NCBI GenBank assembly: GCA_004794655.1
Contig: SMMW01000555.1
Span: forward strand, 4,311,001 to 4,375,000
Reading direction: 5' to 3'
Length of the DNA: 64,000 nt
DNA from: Marisa cornuarietis
Taxonomy: Eukaryota > Mollusca > Gastropoda > Architaenioglossa > Ampullariidae
The position numbers were made by a program, and so were the translations under genes. This document shows positions 39,446 through 51,400 of the stretch, piece after piece. Position 1 is the first letter of the stretch. Each line of letters opens with the position of its first letter. Below the pieces are notes generated by a model. That model was not told the DNA's origin and made no database searches. It saw nothing but the letters and a program-made list of their open reading frames with translations.

Positions 39446-42400
39446 TGGAGGTGGTGGGAAAAGGAGGACTGTTTGAGACTGGGGTCGGGGTGGGGAATGA
39501 CGATCTCGATGACGTAAGAGCCATTGTGCACGCGACTGTCGGTCAGTCCAGCCTGGAGCTAGTCACCAGCTGCTGCACATGCGCGCCAGCCAACGATGGC
39601 TCTGTCACCTAGGGCCAGTTGTTTCGAAGTGAAACGAGATGCAGCCAAGAACACGAGTATACTGACAGACCGACGCGCGAACACGCGTACGTGCAAGGCC
39701 TTGGGGGTGTTCTGAGTAGGAGTCGGGTGGGAGTGGGGCGGGTAGAAGACACCATGAACCGCATGCCACTATGTGCATACGGGCTGTGTGATAAGACAAA
39801 CATCGCCGTCTACTTCTGTAAACTTCAAATACCATCTGTGCTTGTCTAAGCATCCATAATTCTCTCTCTTTCTTGCTCACTCAGTCACACGTGCACGGAC
39901 ATACAACAGCAAGTGATGATGAAAAGGTTTCCAATGCACTTTCTCCCCCTAAAGCACACGCTCGCGCAAACACGCGCAGCGAGCAATGAAAAGGTTACAC
40001 CTATAACCGGCTGTTGACAATACAAAAGCTACACGACGCCGTCGTTTTTTCTGTGAAAAGGCACGAGCGCTGACGGGCAGCGGGATGTTTGCTCTCTGAG
40101 GACGCCAGCACCACCCTGTGACTACCGTTCTCTAGCAACAGCTTCTGCGAACCGCCATTTTAAACACACCGCCCTCAGAAATAGCCGGCCTGCCAACCAC
40201 TGTCATCCACGTACAGCACGCCATATTGCCAGCGGGACTGGGTGAGGTGGTGGATGTGTGTTATGGGGGTGGGTGGGTAAGAGAAGCGTCAATCGAGTGA
40301 AATCTAGGCAGGGGCTGATAATTATAGACGCTCTTTGTCGCGAGGCCCGCGCGGCTGGGTGTAGAGAGCCGGATAAACAAGGAGGTGGGATGGAGGTGCC
40401 AATACTGCCACCAAGCGTGCTCTCTCTCGCGCGCGCGCGCACACACACACACGCCATGCACTCTCATTTAATTAGCTGAAATAATTCCCCACCATCAAAA
40501 ATAAAAACTGCCCTTTTGCTGTGGCAAAGCGAAACTAGGAACACGCTTAATTCGGGAAGATCTGACGCTCTGTTCTAATTAAACGGTGTCGACCCCACAT
40601 TACTATCACTATGGTGCCGGTTAAAGCGCATTACTAACACCATACTGTCGTCTACAGTGCATTACTAACGCTATGGCGTCGATCGTGTCGCTTTACACTA
40701 TGGCAAGGGATCGATCACAATCGAGAGCATCACAGGGTTGCGGACAGATCACAATCAGACAAACCATGTCTGAACCACCAGCGTCCTTTTGTCCCAGCGC
40801 GTGCAACAGATGTGGTTGCATCTCGCGCGTTACACGTGCAAACGGCTGCAATGCAAACTGCGTATTACTGTCCCTTAGTGCACTATATAGTGCAGCAGCA
40901 CTACAGGCGTATCACACAGCAGTGCGCGACTGTGACGCGGGACCCTATATGGCGCCAGGAAATAACGTTTGCGTGCTGCAAAATTTACGAGTAGTAGACG
41001 ACGGGCAGGCGAGAAAGTGGTAATTGGCAACGGATATGGTCAGACGACAGCCGTTGTGATGTTGGCTGAAAAGTGATTGATCGTCACTCTCCTACCTCTC
41101 CCTCCTTCCATCCGTTCGAAAGCACAATCACGTACACTCGAAACTTCGCATGCGCAAGCACACGTGAGAGGCAAGCACAGGCGCACGCGTGTGAACAATC
41201 ACTTCTCGCGAGCGTCACGTGCTCTTCCGTCCCACCAACCACCCAGGGTTGTAGTCATGATGCGAGGGTAAGTCGTTATCCGGGGGCAAACTTAATCCAG
41301 GCAAAATATCTCGTGTCTACGTAGTTACGACGCCCTGTCCTGATCCCACTGATACTGCTTTATATTATTTTAGTCCAGGGCATCTTTGCCACTTATTATT
41401 CACTCTGGGTAAAGCAACATATGTCTGAACGCCACTTTATAACTACCAAGACAAAGACGCTTGCCCTTGACTTACCCAAGACGACTACTTACCTTTGCTT
41501 CATGAATACGGCCCAAAAACATTACCCACCCCAACAATGCATTTAAAAAAAGAAAACAAAACGGACTGCCACCCGGCATTTACCTTGCAAGCTCGCGTGA
41601 CTACTCGGTTTAGTTGCAAGATTACAAAAGGCTCTTACGCAAGAAGCTGTGTCATGCATCGCTTACCCACACATCCGCCAGCATGCAGCTCCTATATACC
41701 CTACCCTAACCACGGACTTGTATAGTAATACAAATATACAAAGTCCGTGCCCCAACAGTCCAGCCCTTCTACATCCGGTGTAAAGTGCACCACAATTCAC
41801 GCCTTGGGGTAAAGATTCACAGTTGTGACCATACACTTTCAGGCGATAGGGGTTGGTTGGGGGAGATGGGAAATAAGAAACAGGAGGAGAAAGATGGCGA
41901 CACGTGCGGTGTCAATGCACAAAACTGCCTCCAAGAAACTGTTTTGGTTCCCAGTCGGTAAATTTGTGGTAAGAGGAAGTGCGGCGACTCACGCCGAGAA
42001 AAAAACGTGGGCGATAACGGACTCCCTTGTGCCGTTAGAAAAAAAGTTCTTATTGAAACAACTGTTAGCTGTTTCAAAAATAGCTTCTGTGTCCATGGCC
42101 GCTCCCGCCACCATCCACCCCCCCCTTCCGGGCCTTTGCAGTTTGCATGCCGATGTGCGTATGCATAATAATAACAACAGGGTAAACAATCTTCCTGAGC
42201 ACGTATGTGTGTGTATATATATATACGCGTGCATTTATGAGCAAACTGTCTAGTCCTTTGTATGTTCGAAAGTAGGCAAAGTTGTCAAAGTACATGAACA
42301 CAAAGACAAATACGAAGAGTCGCTGCAAGGTTGCACGGATAGACATCGCACGAGTGCCAATTTATACAAAGATGCAGCGTGCATGCAAAGCAGAGAAAAA

Positions 42401-45400
42401 CATCGTTTCCCTAACACGCTACAGGTAAAAAAAAGGGGGGAGTTTTAAAACATAACTGGTTTCCTGCTGAGCGTGATACGTCACAACAATATGGCCACCA
42501 TCCAGAAGTTAGGCTTTCTGCTTCGTAAAAGGCAGTGAATCAAGGAAACGAGTGCAGTGTGGGGCTTAGGCGAGGACAAAAGTTAGGGCAAAGAATGTGC
42601 ACGTCAATCGACAAAATCTTCCTCCTTCTTTCGCTCTTTCTCTCCGCCTCCTCTGACCTGCTTCGACAGATGTTACCTATACTTCAGTCGCCGGCCTGCT
42701 ATTTTAATATCAATTTCGTCGCAGACTGTCGTGTGATCATCACGAAGTGACTCACGACTACGTGTCAACGCCTCTCTCGCTGAGGATCATGCAAACCTGG
42801 CATGCACTCGATGCAAGGCTTGCAGACGTGAAACCATACACCGTCTGCTCCAGCGTTCTGTACTCTTTTCCGCAAAGGTAAAATTCCTCTCCTGTCTTCT
42901 CCAACTGACAACAGTCAAACCCTTCCAGTCGCACGGCAAAACAGCAAGCAAGCAAACAATAATCCTGCAGTACAACTAGTCTGAAAAAAAAGTTGCAGGT
43001 TGCGCACGCGTAGACGCGTCGCGATGCTAAAGATATATACGGGCACTCGCAAGCAGACGACAATCAACGCAGTTTAAAACTCGCAGTCGCACGCACGCGC
43101 CTCTATTTCTGTAACAACATGCTATTTCTGTCGCCGAGATCTTCTTGACCGCCCTATTTCTGGTTCTGTCAAAGCTGATACATTGCTGTTCGGGGTCCCC
43201 CCCCTCTCCCCCATGTCTGGCCATTAACAGCGACTGAAAAAGGTTTGTCACTTTCCAGGACAAAACCATGGCCTAGCAGACATCCTCAGGGCAAATAGAT
43301 CTTTCTTTCTATTCTCTTGTGACTTCCTTTTCGCAGACTGCTGCATCTGATTTTTTTTCCTTTTGTGGGGAGGGAGTGGAGTGGAGAACGTGAAAGGAAA
43401 AGACTGATCCTTGAACTGTTTGGACAGCTGAAAATAAAAGAAAAAGCAGCGACACTGGTTCTTCAAGTTTCCTAAGGCTGGTGATTGAAGAGAATACTCC
43501 TCTGTAAATAACGGCAGCGATAACGTGGAGTAACTACAGATGTTGCATAAGTATATCAGCATCTGAAAAGCACTTGACTATGACAGGGTAATTGCAAGCA
43601 AGAGACTGAGAGTGAATGCACCTATTTATCTGCTGACCAAAAAAAGACCAGCAAGAAAACAGCGCAGTGCCAATGGCAGCTGTCGATGCACTTCATTTCA
43701 CAGGGGAAGGTTCTGTTTGATACCTTGGCAAGAACCACACAAATTAGACTGTGGTACGAAACTACAACAAGGCACGATTTGGGAAAGAAAATGCTGCAAG
43801 AACTGACATAGAACGAAAGCTACAACCAGGAACAAAACTACCGCAAAGGCTGGCAAGCGACTGAATGGCTGACAAATGTGCCGACATGATCAAACCGTCA
43901 TCACTACTGACAAACCGCAGCTGCCCAGAAAGTATTCCAAAGACAGACGTGCTGAGATGTCTTCAACGCTTCTCCTATGTGAATGATCCACCGATGATGA
44001 CGTCGATGATTAACACTATCGATGACGTTGACCGCAATGTTACCGATCATCATACGTCAACAGTTGCTCGGCCTTAAAACTCTCAGTGAAGAAATAAACA
44101 AATGGTTAACCAAACAGGTGTTTGGCGAATGTTCTAATCTTCTCAGTCCATTCTGTTTGGTCCTCACTTCTAAGTCCATCCAAATCTGGTTATTCTGAGT
44201 GGTGTTACATTTGAATATTTAATGCAGACAAAAAAGGGCACGCTTATGATTTGAGGTGGACAAGAAAGTTTATTTATGGCACTTCAATGTCGAGGCAAAG
44301 CTTGCTGCGTCAGTTGTCTTCATCAAACAGCGCTCTCTTGCAAAAGGGAGCAGGGGACGAAGTATATAGTATAGCAGTTAGTACAGCAGTCCATATTAGT
44401 ACGCGCCACCTAGAAAAATATTCACCTTTCCAAAAGAGATCAGTCATTGCCAGCTCCTCAACTACAAGCGCTTCCTTCGCATTATTTATTTTTGTGTCTA
44501 TGCTGATCAAGGTCGCTATAATTACATTTCTCAAACCACCTCACTCCCCGTGTGGGTGGTGGTGGGGGGGGAATTGGTGTTTTATGCCGAGCGAGCAACT
44601 AAGGCTATATATCATGGCAAAGCAGCCAGTCCTATAACCTCACTCTCTGACTGAACTGTCACCAACACGATACATCGACTGACCACATACAGAAACGGTC
44701 TCCTTTTAATCAGTTAATAATTACAACTACCCAGGTCCCGACAACGTACATTGTACACCCAATAAATGTTGAGTGTCAGACCCTTGGGAAGAGCGGGGAC
44801 GAAAAGGCACAAACTGTTTCAGCTGCAGGAACCACCTCCGCATGGCAACGATGTCCTCAAACGCGGTAGACCCTCCCTTCTCCATCCCCGCCTTCAGCCT
44901 CGCTCCCGACTGCACGCCTGCATGCATCAACGGGCATACTCCGCTGTGGCAGCACCAGTTTATAAAGTGGCATCGATCCGTCGGAAGGCCGCCCGCCCTC
45001 CCGGGTTATCTGTACACACGCCGTCGCCAAGAAACCACCGCCCGCGGCAAACGCCTCAGGGGCAGAGCGGATGCTCGCGAAGATTTGCGACAGAGATCTA
45101 TGATTCGCGAGAAACTCGCGAGAAACCCCGAGACAAGGCGCCGGACATCGCACGTTCTGGAAGGCGAATTCCTCCCACCCCCACCTTCCTTGAGGAGTCT
45201 TACGTCGCACCATGCAATCCTTCCCAACCCCTAGACCCATCCCCCCTTTTCCCTAACAACCACCAATGTAGGCGTGTTAACCTTGCATTGCAACATCATC
45301 GGGCTTTTGTTTGAAAAGACAATATCCGAAGGCAACCTGAATCGAGCCTGAACTCTCCTTTCTCGCAAAGACCATTTTCAAGTGCAGCTGCACGGGAAGC

Positions 45401-48400
45401 TCGCTTCACGCAGTCAACAGCCCCTCCCCGACCCTAACGTTTCCCGCCACAATCTTCCATCGCTACGTCACTGTCATCTCGGTCGGAATTACCTGCGTCG
45501 TACCAGAAGCGCTGTCCTGACCCAGATACCTGCGCCTAGCTCTGAGCAAACACTTTGCAGTTTGCACTCGCCGGCCCCTACCCCCATCCACCCGCCCCTT
45601 CGATCTCCACACTCTTTAGAAAAGTGAACGGACGCTCCAAACAGCAGCGCACCAACCAAACTCGTCGAACCACAGAAAACCACGTACACGTTGTGAGTCT
45701 TCGTCCTTGACCCGAGATTGTTTCGCTCTAAAAGCTGCTGCTTTGCTGAGGAATTTTTTTTCACATCTAAAAGCGGGTTACCTCTGGGTCAAGAAGCCTG
45801 CATGCTAACCTCTTTTTCAGTTACATATGCCACTTAATGCCCTTTCCCCCCCACCCCCCAAAAAAAATTGAACTGTGAAAACCCAAAGCGTTTACAATGT
45901 CAACTGGCTAATAACATGGACTTTTTTCGTTATTAAATAAAAATGGGGAGAGAAAGAAAAAAAGCCACGTAAAGTCATCCGGGAACAACAACTGACACAG
46001 GACACTGTTCAGAAAATTGTCTGATAATCCTTCTTCTCACAACAGCTTCTTACTCGCCCCTAATCCGGTACTCCTATCACGTGGGCCAAATCGACATTTT
46101 TTTTTTTAATGGGAGGGCAGCGAGAAAGTACATGAATAGTCCACACTGATTTCTGTAACCTGCAGCGAAAATAGTTTGCGTACTTTTTTTTTTTTTTTAG
46201 TTCCGCCCAGTCCCTCTCCAGAAAAAAAGTCCGCCAGTCGAGCTACACGCCTGTCTGTAAGGTCAGCAGAAAGGGAGTTTAATAACAGGCAGATTCCGTG
46301 CTGTCCATGTGCAACAATGACAGCGATCTTGAAGACATAGCGTCGTATGGAAGAGAAGCCGCTGATGAAAACCGGCACGCACGCATGCACGCAAGAATGT
46401 AGAGACAGAAAGCAGCAGAACATTACCCCATCTGTCTCAACCCACACACGACAGATATCTACAGGACATTACATCTGTCTCAACCCACACAGGACATTGC
46501 AGAACACTTACGTCTAACGACAATCTTCTTGTCAAGAATTTGTCCCAGCGTCAATCAAAACTGATATCACCTCTTTTTTCTCTCGCTCTCTCTGGGATGG
46601 CGGTGATGGGTCGTGATGATGATAATCTTTTATACAAAGCAAATTAATGTTAATATGTTTTATTGTCTTAAAGGTTAGCTCGAGTCTAACATGAATCAAA
46701 GTTAAAGCTATCGACAGGTTAAATGAACATGTCGCCGACAGGTGGAATAAAGGTGTCACAAGGACGCCATGTGATGTTTTTGGGGGAGCGTAACGAAATA
46801 GGTCTAACATGAAAGCATGGCCAATAAGAGACATTCAAGCACATTGTTATGACTGCCATAACAAGTCTCAACATCACAGGAAGTGAGATATTTAATTCTT
46901 TCTTGGGCGGGGAGAACATTCTAATGCCCAAAGTCCTGCACCTCACAAGACGGAACCAAGTTTTTTTTCGCGGAGTATTTCTTACGGTTATATATCTCGT
47001 AAAGAGCTACACCCGGGACTTGAAAGTCAAATCTGATGAAATTTCTTTGTCTAAAAAAACAAAGACGTCACATCATGGTTCTTCGGCGAAAGGGAAAAAT
47101 CATGCCAAAGAATACAACATGAACCGCAACCCGTCAGCAGCGCATTCACATCGCTGTTGTTTTCGTGACCTATACAGCATCCACACCAGCAGCAGCACTC
47201 GTTCGCTCTGGCCCCACGTACGTGCGCCCTGTTGCCTGATCGTTCGCAACCCGTTACTTGGCTGACGAGAAGGTAATCAATAGCCGCACAGGGGCTTTAA
47301 GGACAACTGTTTTTGCTCTCCGAAAGCTGCTTCCACTGAACCAGTTGTTGCACTGTCAAGAGGCCGAGGCCGAACCCGGTACCACGTGAATAGTGAGTCA
47401 CGCTCAAGGGACCAGTTAGGCTGTCTGTCTGTCGGCCGGATCTAAGGTTATCGTGCTCCCCCACCCCACCACCAATAACAACTTTGGCTTTTGTGCCGCG
47501 TTTCCTTCTTCTGCAGACACTGTACGGGTGTAGGATCAACAGTATTGCGCACACTGGTGAACGTGAGATGGAACAATGCAATTACTTCAATTGTTCAGCG
47601 CAACATTATCTGTCACAAGCCAACAGTCATAAAGTCCAAAATGGTCAAAATACGAAGTGATAACATGCATCACATGGCGGCTACGCATAACTCACAGGAA
47701 GTTGCAGACGACTTATGTAATTTTGTCATAGACTCCGGTGGTGTCAAAAATGACATCTGCTAGTCGGGAACTCCGCTTTGACATGCACTTGAACTAGGCG
47801 ATGAGTACACGCACAAACACGCAAAACCTTTTGAACCTTTTCAAAAAAACGTAAGATTTCTTTTTTCTGTTTCTCCGCAACTCTGCAAGATAATGCCACT
47901 CAGCACCTGAAATAGGCAAACCCCAATGCCAAACTGCAGGTGTCATGAATTCACTCAGTCCTGCTTACTTGAACACGTATAGTCGAAAAACTTCATCTCC
48001 TCAGGTGAGAAAAAATCTCTGAAAAAGTTCAGTAAAGATCTAAAGTTAGAGGCAAGAGAAACTCGGCCTCAAAACCTTCAGGCACTCAGCAGTTCGCGAC
48101 ATCCTTGGCGTCTTAATAAGACTGTCGGTGAACAAAAAACTTGAACAGGCAAATGGTGAAAGACAAAGCTGGGGGACAAGGCTGGAGGCACAACTTTCCG
48201 TTTCACAAATGTGTGACAGATATTTTGATTTTTAGAACTGCCGTTAAGCCCAAATGTGTGACAAACAGATTGATTTCAGAAATACAGTTAAGCCCGAATG
48301 TGTAACAAATATTATGATTTCAGTTAAATCCGTGGAAGGACCGTTTCTGTGTTTGAGTAATTATAATTATTATTGCAAGATGCTTGTCATTCTACAATAA

Positions 48401-51400
48401 TAACTACTCATACCTGTCACTGTCATGAAAATATTTCGTTAACAGACGGCGAGACTGATGGGCAAATATATGATGGGAAAGAAAGATGGCCGGACGGAAG
48501 AGGGAATCTGCTTCATGAAACGTCTGAAAGGATCTCCTAGTCAATCACGCTCGACTGCCGTATGTGTTCTTTCAATCTGCCATACTGCACCCTGTATAAG
48601 AGACCAAGGGGTGATACCGCCCTCCTCCACACAAGGCCTATTCAAAGCCATACAACACTTGCTTTCTACTTCAGAACATAGCTGAGCACTTGTGTCCTGC
48701 ATTTGATCCCCGGTTGCCTTGTGCTGAGCCCAGATTCAAGACTTCAACAAAGTTCTGCCTTCTTGCACGTATCGATAGTTTTCTTGGTCACGTGAAGCTC
48801 AAGGACCACGCCACAAACGTCACGATATTAGCAGAACTGTCGTTTACTAAACATCGTTTCATCGTAAAAATGACGTCATTTACAGTATAAACACATTATT
48901 TTAAGTAAGCTGCGACAGTATATCATTTCCACCTGTGCTTTAAATCCATTGGGTAATAAAGTACCGCTGAAAGCCACACACACATACACACTGAGAAAGA
49001 CAACTTGATACTCGAGTTAAGTCATTCTCCTCTTCCCCAACGACAAAATCCCTTTAAACTTTCTCAGCCTGCTCAAATTAGGTCACATCGAGATTTCACG
49101 ATTAGCGCGCTATCGACAACAGCCTTCACTGCACCGCTAATGTTGGTGAACTACAACCACGTCCAACAGACGTGCCCTCCACTTTAATTCCTCCTGGAGG
49201 GGTGGAGGGGTCGGGTTTACGACTCGAGGCGGATGTGGCTTATGTTGGCTGAGCAGAGGGGAAAGTCCACATACCCACAAACACGCTGGAACAATGCTCC
49301 GCATACCTTGAAACCCAAATCTTAGCCTTTCAGCTACAACACAAATCACAATGGAAGGAGAAAAAAAACCTCGACAAGGCTTTTGGCTTCATTAAGTTTT
49401 ACAGGATAATTTGAAACGCGACAAGCGCCATGGTTAAAAAAGAAAGCTTTTATCTCCCTGCTGGCACTGGGGTAGGGAGAGGAGGACATAGACTAAAAAC
49501 CCAGCTAGCCAAAGATCTTAAGTCTAATCAGGGTCATCTGTACTGTGGCAGTAGAAAGGAGATAATTTCAAACAGGTGGCGCTACAATTCTGTAGACTAC
49601 TTACTCGGTCCATGTGCACCACTTCAGGGGAGCTAGATGGTTAACGCGAGGTATTCAGGTAACATGCAAATAAAAGACACGCCTTTTGACTATGCCCTAA
49701 CCCTAATGACTTCGCTCCTAGCGACATGCTCTGCCCTAACAATGGTCACTTCCTACTACAGAGAATAAACGTAAATATTAAAACCATGAGTTTGTTTTTC
49801 TTTCCCTCAATTTATCAACTGATTATAACCAATGTATCGATGCTACATGAAAAAAAATTCCCGTAACAAAACACTGACGAAAAGAGGCTCCAAAACTAGT
49901 AAGATGAGGAAGCAGATATCCAGTTAAAAGAGACCTCTACAAATGAGCCCACGTTTTCCATCACCAGAAGAACTGATAGTGGAACTGGCCCGGACTGTGC
50001 TCATAAGTAAAACAGAACAAATGATCAACGAATGCCTTATAACATCATTTCTAAGAATCCATTTTTAAAACATGTGGTCTCTAAACATGCGCGGAAAGGT
50101 TGCAGATCACTTCACACAACACCATTAATCCCTAGCGATTTTATCACAAACTAATATTATCACATTACCCCGGCAGGAAAACACCATACCTGTAATACAC
50201 CAAATATTTATGAACTTGCACTTCTGCTGGTTTGTCCTACACAGCTATGTCCTTGGGCACTTTGCTGCAAGTCTTCAGGTTTAATAAAACCATGGCAACT
50301 GAAGCAACTAGCAAAGCTAAAAGGCTATCAAAACTGTTTATTACCACAGCCTGGGTGGAAGAGTATGAAGATGTGAAAAGGTGAAATATCAAGATTTGGT
50401 CGTCAGCAACACTGAGAAAGTGGGAAGTGACAGTCTATGGACGAATAAGACCTGCATCAGTGATTCCAGGCATCGAGCAGCTAGCTTACTTAGCATACCC
50501 GTGGCTTAGGTGGGAATTCCAACCTGTTCTAGTGGTGCCCCAGGGGTAGGTGGGCTTTGATGGAGACCATCCAGGTGACAATTATGTCCCCTATAAAAGT
50601 GGATATGGCACTGAACACAAGGTTCTGAAACTCCCAGGAACATCGGGCCACACATTGGAAATATAGATGAAGGAAAAAGTGATAGCTCTGCCATTTAACT
50701 GCGATACGTTTCGTGTTCAGATAACTGCACAGCTGTAGGCTTTTCACCTGTTTTGTTGCTGCAATCTACTTGGATCACCTGCAACATTCCACACATGAAT
50801 GCAAGCGCACGCACATCCACTCACACACATGGTGTTCCTAGAGTGCACAAGAACAGTCTAGGCATGTAATGTCGTCGTCAAAAAAATAAATAAATGCAAG
50901 TCATCAATAGATAGAAGATCTGTCTGGTATAAGGGCAACAAGGGGCTGACTACAGTTCACAGCTATCTTGAGCTGGGACAGTCAATGTGGCTGTGGAAGA
51001 ATGGAGGACAAAATATTAATGCTCATGCAAATGATCCCAGTCCCATAAGGATTAGAAAGCAGTACGCCTGAGGTCAGCAATACCAGTAGGCCAGAATTCT
51101 TGTGCCTGTTTTTATGTAACAGGTCTGTTCTGTGTAATGCTACTTGCAATGAAAGTCACTCATTCATGGTCTTTTTTTTCTCTCCTTGAAAATTGAAATC
51201 TTCATTAAAAAGACAATTTTGGCAGCAAAAGCCACAAATCTAGAATCAAGCAGAGTGTTAGTTCTACATGAAACAAATAACCAGTAGAACGACACCAAGT
51301 CACTTACATCCCCCACCCCTCCTCTTAAAATCACTGTTGCAAGCACACTACAGATGGGGTTTGTGGGGAAGGAGGGGGGAAATTGGTGTTTTATGCCAAG

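Noticed and set aside
44766..45314. 182-codon plus-strand reading frame, longest single frame in intron 3
   Set aside because: It lies in GC-rich DNA where stops are rare, overlaps other long frames on both strands, and shows no motif, domain or biased composition of a real protein.
46849..47265. 138-codon plus-strand frame
   Set aside because: No recognisable domain and no splice or promoter context; best explained as a chance frame.
49690..49745. Telomere-like CCCTAACCCTAA
   Set aside because: Only about two units, not an array; such short matches are common.
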